DNA of 64,000 nucleotides, taken from assembly GCF_900078335.1 (NCBI RefSeq), contig NZ_FKBR01000012.1, positions 297,671 to 361,670 of the forward strand, read 5' to 3'. The position numbers and the translations under genes are program-made. This DNA is from Bordetella trematum. GTDB taxonomy: Bacteria; Pseudomonadota; Gammaproteobacteria; Burkholderiales; Burkholderiaceae_B. This document shows positions 49,678-58,319 of this stretch, piece after piece. Numbering within the stretch: the stretch's first letter is position 1; each line of letters opens with the position of its first letter. The notes beneath the pieces are model-generated. The model saw only the letters and a program-made list of their open reading frames with translations, was not told where the DNA came from and searched no databases.

Positions 49678-50025
49678 GTCGCCGTGATAACGCGCTGATC
49701 GATGCATAGCACGCCACAGTCGCTGGCCGGCTGACGAAACTCTCTTTCCGGCCACCAACGGACGTTTGATCGCACGTCACGACTCAGAGGATTTTGAAAC
49801 CATCCGGCCAGCTTGTAAAATTTGCAAAGCTCACCGAACAACTGATCAATACGGCTTGACGGGTTGCGCGCTTTCAGCTTTGAAGCCGAATTGTCCCGCT
49901 AGTGTCCCAGGGCGCAGGACGGGCCTCCAGATCGCAGATTGCTAGGCTCTTGAGCGTGTGATGAATGTATGCGTCTTCGAAAGGCTCGGGGGATCGGGTT
50001 CCGTGCCGGTTCCAAAAAGGCCTCT
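49678..50025. other. gene-free gap
   Basis: 348 bp with short frames and no recognisable element. The downstream gene could begin at an ATG at 49969 within it. Confidence 0.4.
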
Positions 50026-50742
50026 ATGCCAACACCCAAATTCAAACCACGCCCACAGATGGGCACACAATCTCGCAAAGATTGGAAGGATCACCCACTT
50101 GCAATAGCGGTTGTCGTTGCAGTGGGGACGGCCGTGTTCTTCATGACAGTGGTCGTTCCCTTGCGCGTTGACCTTCTTACTGCGAAGGTGGAGCGCCTTG
50201 CCGAATTGAGCGCGAACTCGGCCTCGATCGCAAAGGAGCTTGAGCGCACTAAGCGGGAGTTAGCTGAGGTGCGTGCGGCCCTGCAGACGAGTTTGCTGAA
50301 GTCTCCGTTCCAAGATAGAAGTGTTTATCCGCTCGGATTTGACGAGGTGGTTATCGGCACCCCAGTGGCTGAACTTATAAGCCGTTACCCGGACGGCACA
50401 TGGGATGAAGAACGAGCGTACTACTATGTCAACGCAAAATTTGACGCAGTTGTGACGGGGGGGACCTACTACTTCACAGAGAGGGGCGGCAAGGGCAAAG
50501 TTTCACAGATACTCTTTCACCTCGCCAGCGGTGAGAAGGCTGGAACTGATCTCGCTCGAAAGCACTTCTTGGCGAACTTTGGTGAGCCTGACGCCACGCG
50601 GAGAAGAAGCATGTTTTGGAGAGCCACCGATCGCGAGTGGGTGACGCTGGATGCACCACACGATCCCCTTCCTGGAGCTTATCGCGTGTACGCCGTTAAC
50701 GCCGCGGCTCCAACGTACGAGTTCGAGCTATTGAAGCGGTAG
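50026..50742 (+). CDS. membrane-anchored coiled-coil protein of unknown function
   Basis: 238 residues from the ATG at 50026 (ATGs at 49969 and 50062 are alternatives). A basic N-terminus is followed by one transmembrane helix (AIAVVVAVGTAVFFMTVVVP, residues ~26-45), a heptad-rich coiled coil (~50-90, ELSANSASIAKELERTKREL) and a C-terminal beta-rich domain with IGTPVAELISRYPDGTW, faintly like the SmpA/OmlA fold. The topology suggests a periplasmic C-terminal domain. I do not recognise the family; lying between the HEPN unit and the first MITE, it may be island cargo. Confidence 0.6.
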   Translation: MPTPKFKPRPQMGTQSRKDWKDHPLAIAVVVAVGTAVFFMTVVVPLRVDLLTAKVERLAELSANSASIAKELERTKRELAEVRAALQTSLLKSPFQDRSVYPLGFDEVVIGTPVAELISRYPDGTWDEERAYYYVNAKFDAVVTGGTYYFTERGGKGKVSQILFHLASGEKAGTDLARKHFLANFGEPDATRRRSMFWRATDREWVTLDAPHDPLPGAYRVYAVNAAAPTYEFELLKR

Positions 50743-50827
50743 CGAACTTGAAGGGCTACCTACGAAATACCTTGACGTCCACGTCGAGTCGAGAACGGTC
50801 GGCCATCAAGGGCGGCTCCCGGCCGAG

Positions 50828-50961
50828 ACTGTGTGAAAACTCGTGATGGACTTGTTTTCGAGGGTGTTCAAACCCTTCCCTTAACTCCGATCGTCGATCC
50901 TGAGTTGATCTGAGAGGCCAACTTCCGACATGACCCTCAGCACGGTGAGTTTTCACACAAC
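50828..50961. mobile_element. MITE-like element, left copy
   Basis: 134 bp bounded by TGTGTGAAAACTC (50830-50842) and its exact inverse GAGTTTTCACACA (50947-50959). The interior has no gene and shares GAGGGT-TTC and CTGAGAGG stretches with the element at 54295. Short, non-coding, with terminal inverted repeats: a miniature transposable element or IS-end relic. Confidence 0.7.
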
Positions 50962-51060
50962 CGCGGCCATAAGCAGTCGGCAGCGAGCGGCGTATCGGAT
51001 CGGAAATGGCTGGCCGAATGATCCATGAGACAAAACGGACGCCATCACCATGGTCATCAC

Positions 51061-51930
51061 CTAGAAGGCCCCATCGGTCGTTACAAGAGCCTTCGTCTTT
51101 GCGACCGCAGCGTTGCGACGTTGATCCGGAGAGAAGTCGTGCCACCAGAGCTTGGTCAAAGTTGGGTCGTAAACCCATGGATGGTCAAGCACCTCAGATG
51201 ACTTCAGGCGGCGACCCCGCAGAAAGATGCCCTGCTCTTCCTCGGGAACATTCGGGGGCCAGTAGACGCCAAAATTCCGTAGATTCATGTGCTCATAGAC
51301 CTTGGTCACTTGAGGCGCTCCGCCAATGTCTCTGAACTTTCCGGATGTGAGTACTTCGAAAAACGCCGCCGCCGGAGCCATATCGAGTCTTGGGCGTTCT
51401 ACCTTTCTTTGCCTGAGAATTTCGGACATCCGCCGGACAGTCGCTTTGACCGGTTCCACGTCGCCCACGTACGCTATCGACTCTCGCCCGTAAGATTTGG
51501 GGTGAGTCGGTACAAACCGTCTGCTTTTTGACTGGAACTCAATCCGTCGCAGAAAGAAGTCTTTCCTGCGCGCTGAGTAGCCTGCAAAGACAAACGAACA
51601 TTCCGGGAGTGCCATGGAAGGATGGGCGGGATCTGTCACGAAGGAGAGTGAGTCATTCAGCATCTCGAGGATCTGATTGCATAGGTCCGCTACGTCAACG
51701 ACTCGTTCCCGCAAGTTGATGAACGATTCTACGTAAGAGGAAATCTGGGCAATTAATGGGTACGTCCAGGATGTGTCTCCCGCGAACGCAATGACAGCGT
51801 CACTCCGGCCAATACCGAATATCTTGGGACCATAGTCCCAGAGCCTTCCACCGCTAAGCCTGCTGTCAGACAGCAGCCAGAGTTCACGACCAGTCTGGGT
51901 CGTTCTAGTCCAAGCGACTACGAGTGTCAT
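51061..51930 (-). CDS. proteasome-fold Ntn-hydrolase-like protein
   Basis: 289 residues. Met1 is followed by Thr2 (MTLVVAWTR), then LWLLSDSRLSGG and DYGPKIFGIG, IAFAGDT and CSFVFAGYSARRKDFFLRRI. Counting Thr2 as residue 1, Asp21 and Lys35 fall where proteasome beta subunits and HslV have catalytic Asp17 and Lys33, so self-processing to an N-terminal Thr nucleophile is plausible. The C-terminal ~100 residues are not proteasome-like. No ATPase unfoldase is adjacent. Third gene of a reverse-strand set with HEPN-like and DGQHR genes, all between two MITEs. Function unknown; a protease or amidohydrolase role is inference. Confidence 0.65.
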   Translation of the reverse strand: MTLVVAWTRTTQTGRELWLLSDSRLSGGRLWDYGPKIFGIGRSDAVIAFAGDTSWTYPLIAQISSYVESFINLRERVVDVADLCNQILEMLNDSLSFVTDPAHPSMALPECSFVFAGYSARRKDFFLRRIEFQSKSRRFVPTHPKSYGRESIAYVGDVEPVKATVRRMSEILRQRKVERPRLDMAPAAAFFEVLTSGKFRDIGGAPQVTKVYEHMNLRNFGVYWPPNVPEEEQGIFLRGRRLKSSEVLDHPWVYDPTLTKLWWHDFSPDQRRNAAVAKTKALVTTDGAF

Positions 51931-52201
51931 GCGTGGTTCCAGTCAAGAAGATCGTTAGCGTCCGATGCTTTTTCGAACGAGTCCAAAAGAGCGTTCAATG
52001 AAGGTGGCGTATTGGCGATCAGCCAACGAAAGGAGCCCGATCAAGGCCTTTAGCCGCCGTCGGCCGAATGCGGCGCAGCGGTCGGCTTACTGCAAGTTGA
52101 TCTACGATTGCCGAAGGCTGCAAGGGAAAGAAAGCAGCCGGTTCCGAAAAGGCACCTTCCGGCCAAACACGGCCATTGGCTCTTGCCTGTTTTTGGTTGG
52201 C

Positions 52202-53188
52202 TCAGACGGTAATGCTACGGAGCCGAAGGAGCTTGAATGGCTGGCGATCAACAAAGCTTGATCGTGAATTCTCAGCGCGACCCGATACGTCCTTAAGTGC
52301 TGCGGTTAGGAGTCGAGCCATGACATTGCAACTATCAACGAAGCACCCCAGGTCATCAGTCACCTTGCCAATCTCGTATCCATCTGCAGCGTTGGGGATC
52401 CAGCGCTGCATTTTCCCGGTTAACGCGATCGCCACCTTACTGGACACCTTATATGGGTACCACACTCCGTGATCATGCCGATAGTTCAAATCGTTCCGTA
52501 TAGACGATAGCCACGCTCCATTGCTCTTTCCGCGTCGACAAAGTTGCGCCCTAAGGTTGGTAAGAACTTGTACGGCGTACAAGGCCTCTTGTGACTGTCC
52601 TTGCGTTAGGATCAGTTGCCCTTCCAGTTCCACGACGAGTGCCAGAAAGAGCTTCCACATTTCTTCATGTGATCCCCCGTTACTTCCGCCAATTTTGCTC
52701 ATCAATACGTGAGGATGGCTCGAAGAATCTACTTGCACCAGATGTAATCCCGTACTGATGTTTGGTGACATGCCAAGGTATTGCCCCCCGACCACATTCA
52801 ACGTGGATGCGGTCTGAGGAGAAATCATGGTGACGGATCTACCCGAAATGCGAAGCAGTGCATGTGCTGCATAGAACGTAGCGTAGTAGTAGCGAACTAG
52901 CGCCCAACCTAGTGCACGATCTGCATGACCGCGCGGGACAGCATCGAGCAGTGACTCGTAACAAGCGCACGAAAACCGTGCAACCTCACTCGCCATCGCC
53001 TCTGCCAATTCATCTATGCCAATAGAGACGTCCAGTTTTACCGTGCCGGCGGGGCTAGGAAGCCAAGAATATGTGCCGGACTTTAGCCAAGACTCAACAC
53101 CTAAGACAGTTGGTGTCTTGACCTTGTTCAAACCGGCGACCCACCGCGGGCGCAGCAGGTCAGCGAAGAACTCTCCAACATCAGCCAT
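52202..53188 (-). CDS. HEPN-like protein of the DGQHR triad
   Basis: 328 residues from the ATG at 53188 (MADVGEFF), one base after the DGQHR stop codon; the longer frame would overlap that gene. A helix WALVRYYYATFYAAHALLR resembles the first long helix of HEPN domains, and SIRNDLNYRHDHGVW gives R231-x6-H238, within the Rx4-6H rule for HEPN RNases. The remaining ~150 residues are unassigned. The tight spacing means it is translated with the DGQHR protein. An RNase effector role is inference; a helical adaptor is the alternative. Confidence 0.6.
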   Translation of the reverse strand: MADVGEFFADLLRPRWVAGLNKVKTPTVLGVESWLKSGTYSWLPSPAGTVKLDVSIGIDELAEAMASEVARFSCACYESLLDAVPRGHADRALGWALVRYYYATFYAAHALLRISGRSVTMISPQTASTLNVVGGQYLGMSPNISTGLHLVQVDSSSHPHVLMSKIGGSNGGSHEEMWKLFLALVVELEGQLILTQGQSQEALYAVQVLTNLRAQLCRRGKSNGAWLSSIRNDLNYRHDHGVWYPYKVSSKVAIALTGKMQRWIPNAADGYEIGKVTDDLGCFVDSCNVMARLLTAALKDVSGRAENSRSSFVDRQPFKLLRLRSITV

Positions 53189-53189
53189 G

Positions 53190-54227
53190 TCAACTGATAA
53201 AGAATCCAGCACGCAAGGCTTTTTGCATCTCGCTCGCAAGCTCCTTAGGCGACTTTGGCGGTCCTTTAAAGCGAGCCGGCTTTACTCGGTCAAAAAGCGT
53301 TGCCAAAACCTCACTGAAATCGGCTTCATCGAATGCTGTACCTGAACGGTCTACAACACGTTGAGCGACATCCGGAAATATTTCGCAGATCGCACGAAAC
53401 ACGGTCGGACTTACCAAAGCGGTCCTCGCATCGATTGCCACTAATCCCCGGTAGAACGCGTTGAGGTAGTTTTTCAGCGTTGGGTAGATCACAGATGTGG
53501 TCGTAGTCGCGAATGTCGACAATACTGGCCGAACGGCTGCATTGAACGACACCCTTGTAAGTTTACCTACGGCCTTTGACGCAGGGCTCGTCAGTCCAAC
53601 TAGCGGGCTATCCGGGTCATCGCTGAATGCATCGAAAAGCTCACGCAGCATCGCTTCGTCATCATTCTCGGCGTCTGCGAGCTTTTTAATGTCTAGCAGC
53701 AACTCATTTGGCACGGGTCGCTGTTTGGTGTTGATGTCCATGAAAAGGCGGGACTCTTGCTGCTTCGTGAGACCGTTATAAATCACCACTGGCACACGGA
53801 GCTTCGTCTTTGCCTTAGAGAAACCAAAAACTCGGTGCTGACCGTCGATGATCAGGAATGAATGCGGAGCGATCGTGAACTCAAGAGTCTTGCCTCGGCC
53901 AATCAAGCGGAGGTCTGCGTCAGGCTGTGCTGAAAGGACAATGGAGGTTGGGATTGTCCCGAATCCGAGATCCATATAGTCAGCGATATCCTGCGCCCGT
54001 TTCTCGTCAAGAACTCGCTGAAAACCCGTCAGTGGATCTTCCTCACGGCTTGAAACAAAACAACAGGCGGCGAGCACATCGGTATGCATTGTCAGGGTAA
54101 AAAACCGATGCGCCCCTTGCGTCACCAAGCTAGTGGAATATCGAAGGCGCTCGCCAATTGTGGCGCTGCTCTCCGCGTCGTCGTGATCTGTTGCCATAGC
54201 CCTATCTCGATCTGGTGGTCCCGACAT
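53190..54227 (-). CDS. DGQHR-domain protein (DndB-like)
   Basis: 345 residues. LIIDGQHRVFGFSKAKTKLRVPVVIY (DGQHR at 128-132) and RLFMDINTKQRPVPNELLLD are the two signatures of the DGQHR family, which includes DndB of DNA phosphorothioation loci and many phage/island proteins distantly related to ParB-like folds. No dndCDE genes accompany it. An internal ATG at 54197 is an alternative start. It heads the triad with the HEPN-like and Ntn genes and may be the sensor or regulator; this is inference. Confidence 0.8.
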   Translation of the reverse strand: MSGPPDRDRAMATDHDDAESSATIGERLRYSTSLVTQGAHRFFTLTMHTDVLAACCFVSSREEDPLTGFQRVLDEKRAQDIADYMDLGFGTIPTSIVLSAQPDADLRLIGRGKTLEFTIAPHSFLIIDGQHRVFGFSKAKTKLRVPVVIYNGLTKQQESRLFMDINTKQRPVPNELLLDIKKLADAENDDEAMLRELFDAFSDDPDSPLVGLTSPASKAVGKLTRVSFNAAVRPVLSTFATTTTSVIYPTLKNYLNAFYRGLVAIDARTALVSPTVFRAICEIFPDVAQRVVDRSGTAFDEADFSEVLATLFDRVKPARFKGPPKSPKELASEMQKALRAGFFIS

Positions 54228-54294
54228 GTTACCGTTAATTACGCCAGGATGCCTGTTGCTTGGAGTTGACCCATGCGGAATGTCAGCAATGGGT

Positions 54295-54436
54295 CGAGGC
54301 TGTGTGAAAACGTCGTTCTATGATGCTTCAGAGGGTCTTCGACCCCTTGCCACATTCAAGAAAACGCGACGTGAGCCGTTCTGAGAGGTCGATTGTGTTG
54401 ATGACTCCAATGCGTTCGCGTTTTCACACAGCCTCG
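54295..54436. mobile_element. MITE-like element, right copy
   Basis: 142 bp with perfect 18-bp inverted ends CGAGGCTGTGTGAAAACG (54295-54312) and its inverse (54419-54436). Same core as the element at 50828, with a diverged interior and no gene. Together the two bracket exactly the DGQHR, HEPN-like and Ntn genes. Confidence 0.75.
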
Positions 54437-54535
54437 GTCGGAAGCGGTCGGCCGGCTCGAGTTAGTTTCCGCCAAGATTCCAGCCAACTTCAGTGAACCA
54501 AATTTCAAGTTGAATGAACCTCGACGATTGGCTTG

Positions 54536-56749
54536 TTAGAGCGGCGCATAGGCGCCATCGTCCAATGGCTTGGCATCGCAAATCTCGCTGAAGGTTTCCT
54601 CAATATGTCGGCCCATGTCCTCCAAGTCCATTGAGAACTCCGCGAACTCTAGGCGACGGCCCTTAAGCAGAATACCGCGCTTCGAGGGCGCCATCGCGGC
54701 ATGCTGCGTCTGGAGCACGGACTTGGCTTCTAGGTAGTCGAGCAGGTCGGCCACCTCAAAGTCTTCGCCGCGCCAGAATCGTCGGTTTGGACCGTCTGGA
54801 CCTCTTCCAACGTAGCCGCGGACCAGGACGTTGATCAATTCGTGCGCCTGTCGCACTGGGTGGGCGCCACAGCGGTACCCACTGAAAGCGCGGTTCGCCG
54901 TGACGACGCACGTGCGAACGCGCGCTGGAGCAGTGACGTTCCACCTCATCGCCTTGAAGAGCCGCATCTGATTGCTGGGATCGTCAAGCCATTGGGCACG
55001 GATGTCCAATTGCTCCTCTGCCTTCAACACCAAATCGTAGCTGTTGCGAAGCTCATGCGGCGAGCACGGGTGGTAAGCGTTCTTGCATTCGATGACAAAA
55101 AGCACCCCACTGCCGAAACAAAAGATGTCGGTTTCTCGCCTGCCGTTGATATTGAAGACGAAGCTCTCGCGCACGAGAAGGCCAGCCTTCCGCAACGCTG
55201 CCGCAACCGCTACCTGCATCGGATCATCGGCGGCAGCAGTTGCCTCCTTAATCCGGCTAGCGTGCATGATGCTACGCACGAGGTTGGACTTAGCCACGAC
55301 TGCTGGTGGAATGGCGATGAAATCGCCTTTTGTGCTCAATGAACGGAGGAACGGCCTGTATTGCAGGTCGACGTACTCATTGGAGCTCGGCATGGAACTC
55401 GTGGTCGGTAGCGACAGCAGCGAGATCAGTTCCAGTGCCTTCTCATGCGACATTACGAGCTGCAGCATTCCCTGCAGATGGGCGCGTGTTGCAACGATCA
55501 CTGTAGACCGAAGCCTTAGAATCCTGCGTTTCATCAAGTCGTCCAACGTCTCCAGCTTCTTGACGAACATCGCGTCAATAAGTTTGAACACCCGCTTCGC
55601 CTTGATCAGGTCCATAATGGAGAGCTGCTCGCTGACCTGCAGCATCGTCCCGGGCGGCTGAAAATTATCGATATGGGCACCAACGAAAAAGGGCATTTCA
55701 TCGAGAAACGGGCCGCCGAAATTCAAAACCTCAATCAATTGGGGAAAGGATGGCAACCGGATCACGAGCCGTTCGCCCGGGACTGTTTCAAGAGATACGC
55801 ACTCCAGAAGAACGGTATCGAAGAAGGGCGACAGCGCATCGTCGAACGAACCCAACGTCGGCTGCTCTCCATTCAGATGTTGCTGGGTCGACGCCGCGCG
55901 GATCCACAACTGCAGGTCGGATTGGATATAGCCCAGCCGGACGGACCGTTCGAACGCGGGATCGATTGCGGAAACCAGCACCCCCTTCGGGGTGGCTTCT
56001 GCCTTGTAAGGGAGGCCATCGAGCAAAACCTCCGCGTCGATCAGCTCGTTGATCCTTAGAGCGTCCATTATTAGGCTGGAGTAGATCGCTTCGTGTGCCG
56101 ACGCGGCGTGGTCATCGGTTCTGTTCCACGTCTGGGCATCAATGCCAAGGTCGTCCCGTGCGATCATATAAAGCCGAGAGAAGGCTGATGCAAGGTGGGT
56201 TGCACTCCAACGAAGTGGCTGGCTCTCATCAGCTTGCTCGTCACCCATCCAGTTAGCGGAAAACATGGCGTTGACGAACGCAAGCAGAGTCTTCAGCGCC
56301 GTGCTTTTGCGCGCCCTCAGGCGGCTGACGATACTCAGATGGATCTGCTTCGCTGGCCTGGCGAGCTCCAGTAGCGCCTGCAGAGATTTGAGGTACCCAA
56401 TCTGCTCAACCTGCAGTGAGGCGGACGCAGACAGTTCTAACGCCGCCGCCACGATCTTCATCAGACAACGGCTGTCGTACCCGTAGCGCGATGCGCGGAA
56501 AAGCCCATCTTTGCGCATGCGCGCGAGCCAAACGCTGCCCTCAAGCCGCAGAAGAGCAAGTGTGCAGGCCACCGCATTGCGGTGATCATTTGCGCTGATG
56601 TACCCCGGCAGGCGCTGGTACAGAGCCTTCGCCTCGTCAACGGTAGCGACAGGAGCCGGTATAACCTTTGCTGCAGCCCCCATAGCGTGCAGGTTCGGCG
56701 TCTTCAAAAGTTTGTCAACGCAATTAGCTAGGTCCAACAGCATCTCCAT
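54536..56749 (-). CDS. large protein with C-terminal PD-(D/E)xK nuclease domain
   Basis: 737 residues from the ATG at 56749; the frame stays open to 57013, but those extra ~88 residues are antisense to an IS3 transposase remnant. The nuclease motif is ETDIFCFGSGVLFVIECKN (D541, E554-x-K556), with FNINGRRETDIF before it, a Holliday-resolvase/restriction-like core. The N-terminal ~500 residues are helical and unassigned, and could be a repeat scaffold. A lone large nuclease in an island suggests anti-phage defence. The IS remnant begins about 18 bases upstream of this ATG, so the gene may have lost its true 5' end. Confidence 0.65.
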   Translation of the reverse strand: MEMLLDLANCVDKLLKTPNLHAMGAAAKVIPAPVATVDEAKALYQRLPGYISANDHRNAVACTLALLRLEGSVWLARMRKDGLFRASRYGYDSRCLMKIVAAALELSASASLQVEQIGYLKSLQALLELARPAKQIHLSIVSRLRARKSTALKTLLAFVNAMFSANWMGDEQADESQPLRWSATHLASAFSRLYMIARDDLGIDAQTWNRTDDHAASAHEAIYSSLIMDALRINELIDAEVLLDGLPYKAEATPKGVLVSAIDPAFERSVRLGYIQSDLQLWIRAASTQQHLNGEQPTLGSFDDALSPFFDTVLLECVSLETVPGERLVIRLPSFPQLIEVLNFGGPFLDEMPFFVGAHIDNFQPPGTMLQVSEQLSIMDLIKAKRVFKLIDAMFVKKLETLDDLMKRRILRLRSTVIVATRAHLQGMLQLVMSHEKALELISLLSLPTTSSMPSSNEYVDLQYRPFLRSLSTKGDFIAIPPAVVAKSNLVRSIMHASRIKEATAAADDPMQVAVAAALRKAGLLVRESFVFNINGRRETDIFCFGSGVLFVIECKNAYHPCSPHELRNSYDLVLKAEEQLDIRAQWLDDPSNQMRLFKAMRWNVTAPARVRTCVVTANRAFSGYRCGAHPVRQAHELINVLVRGYVGRGPDGPNRRFWRGEDFEVADLLDYLEAKSVLQTQHAAMAPSKRGILLKGRRLEFAEFSMDLEDMGRHIEETFSEICDAKPLDDGAYAPL

Positions 56750-56764
56750 TGTTCTCAGGGTTAA

Positions 56765-57015
56765 CTGGGCTGGCGCTACATCCAGCCAAGCAAGCCGAAT
56801 CAGAATGCTTTTATCGAGCGTTTCAACCGAGCGTACCGAACCAAAGCGCTCGACGTAGATCTGTTTGCCAACCTGGAGCAGGTCCAGGCCATCACCGACC
56901 AATGGCGGTCGACTCCAACGAATACCGCCCGCACGAAACGCTGGGCGGCGTCCCGCCGGTGCAGTACATGCCCCGGTTAACCCACACTCCGAATCTCTAT
57001 CGACCACCGTCACTT
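56765..57015 (+). mobile_element. IS3-family transposase 3' remnant, frameshifted
   Basis: The forward strand encodes WRYIQPSKPNQNAFIERF, NRAYRTKALDVDLFANLEQ and ITDQW, then after a frame change near 56900 NEYRPHETLGGVPPVQYMPR. This is the C-terminal quarter of an IS3-type DDE integrase (its final acidic residue lies in FIERF). The rest of the transposase and the left inverted repeat are absent. Confidence 0.85.
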
Positions 57016-57217
57016 GACAGAGGGACTTACGAGTCCTCCGGGTCGGAAACCGGCGTTTGAGATAGTCAATTTTCGATCAGGAGCGGCTGTCAAAAGACTC
57101 GCAACGAGGGACCGTTGTAGATGAGTTCCGCACACTGAGTACGGCAAAAATCCCGCTAGCTGGAAGGTGACGATACATGTTGGAATTGCCACCCGAAGCC
57201 TGGGCTGATTAAATCAG

Positions 57218-58099
57218 TTAGCACTGATATTGCGGAAAAACAGCGTTAGGCCCGTAATTCTCCAAGCCCTTGTTCAACGTCGCAATTAACGCATACCGGC
57301 GAGCGTTATATTCTGAAGCTCGCGAAGGATTAAGCTGACCCGCATTATTGTCCGCAATAGCCTCGGCTCGAAGGTTCTTAACCTCTTTCAAAAGCTTCGT
57401 TCGCAGCTTTCTAAATTCGCCTGCAGGCAACATTTCGAGCGGGTACGAGCCACGCAGAAGCTGTCCGGAAATTCGATCCCGTAGGTAGCCAGTCTGCAAG
57501 AAAAGCACCGTATCAGCGAGAGCACTCAAGAAATCAGAGATGCTAAGTTCGTGGTGGAAATCGTCGACAAAGGCAGGGCGATCAAAAGCTTCTCGGAGGG
57601 CACCCACCTCCAACAGTTCTGTACCTTCGCCGAACGCTTGGGCGTACGCTGCGTAGCTCTCCTCCACCAATCGGCTCGACCGATTGAGACTGTCGTTGAA
57701 GCGCGTCCAGCTCCAGTAGGTAATCTTGAACGGGTACGTCTGAAGTTCATTCAGTTCGGTCACAGCCTTATGAAGCGCTGTGTCTTCTGCCAGCGTTGTA
57801 GCAACAACAAAGGTTTTCAGCGCGGGCAAAAATGCTCGCGCATCGTCAGCCTCGTCCTTGATTAATTTTAAAGTGAGCTGCTTCCCGGGCTGCATCTGCT
57901 TGCACTGAACGCCAAGATGGCCTTCGCCAAACATCTCACCGTATACATCCACGCCGTTCTGACGTTGACCTTGACGCCCATAGTCACGGACCGTGGTCGG
58001 TTCACACAGCTGCTCGACGAGGCGCAAGGTAAGTAATTGGAAATCTTGCCAGTTGGAGGGTGGGGGAAAGTTGAGAATCATGGCCATCCGTGTAACCAT
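57218..58099 (-). CDS. Mrr-like restriction endonuclease-fold protein
   Basis: About 293 residues (ATG 58099; ATGs at 58087 and 58081 are alternatives, and the frame extends to a TTG at 58138). The N-terminal domain has a PD-(D/E)xK core: E30, then GRQGQRQNGVDVYGE with D51, and GVQCKQ with Q65-x-K67. This type of Mrr-like nuclease domain is common as the effector of NTPase-based defence proteins; here it lacks an NTPase module, and residues ~160-290 are helical and unassigned. It lies between the IS remnant and the recombinase. A DNA-cleaving defence role is inference. Confidence 0.7.
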   Translation of the reverse strand: MVTRMAMILNFPPPSNWQDFQLLTLRLVEQLCEPTTVRDYGRQGQRQNGVDVYGEMFGEGHLGVQCKQMQPGKQLTLKLIKDEADDARAFLPALKTFVVATTLAEDTALHKAVTELNELQTYPFKITYWSWTRFNDSLNRSSRLVEESYAAYAQAFGEGTELLEVGALREAFDRPAFVDDFHHELSISDFLSALADTVLFLQTGYLRDRISGQLLRGSYPLEMLPAGEFRKLRTKLLKEVKNLRAEAIADNNAGQLNPSRASEYNARRYALIATLNKGLENYGPNAVFPQYQC

Positions 58100-58256
58100 C
58101 AGCTGTGAACCACGCAACTGTACTCTACCGATAGCCAAGTAGGCTAATCGTGCAGAATTAAGGCTATGTGCAGCATTCTGCTTAGTTTGATAGACGGGTA
58201 ACGGCAGCAGTCACCGCGCAACAGTCAACCGAATTTTTTCGGTGAACGGCCGCTAT

Positions 58257-58316
58257 GGGTCGCATAGCGACCCTCCGTAGGAGCACACTGAATCTCCCTT
58301 TACGCGAAAGGAGATT
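58257..58316 (+). promoter_or_regulatory. tandem hairpins before the recombinase, second one hides its ribosome binding site
   Basis: GGGTCGC-ATA-GCGACCC (58257-58273) is followed by AATCTCCCTTT...AAAGGAGATT (58291-58316, one bulged base). The AAAGGAG in the second arm is the Shine-Dalgarno for the ATG at 58320, so the stem would limit translation of the recombinase. Confidence 0.6.
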
Positions 58317-58319
58317 GTC

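Noticed and set aside
50828..54436. Composite transposon made by two IS copies
   Set aside because: The flanking elements are 134 and 142 bp and encode no transposase; they could only move with an enzyme supplied elsewhere, so MITE-like is the most that can be said.
56749..57060. Forward-strand 103-residue frame as a gene
   Set aside because: It carries only the last part of an IS3-type transposase (NEYRPHETLGGVPPVQYMPR) and has a different frame upstream for the rest; it is a frameshifted remnant.
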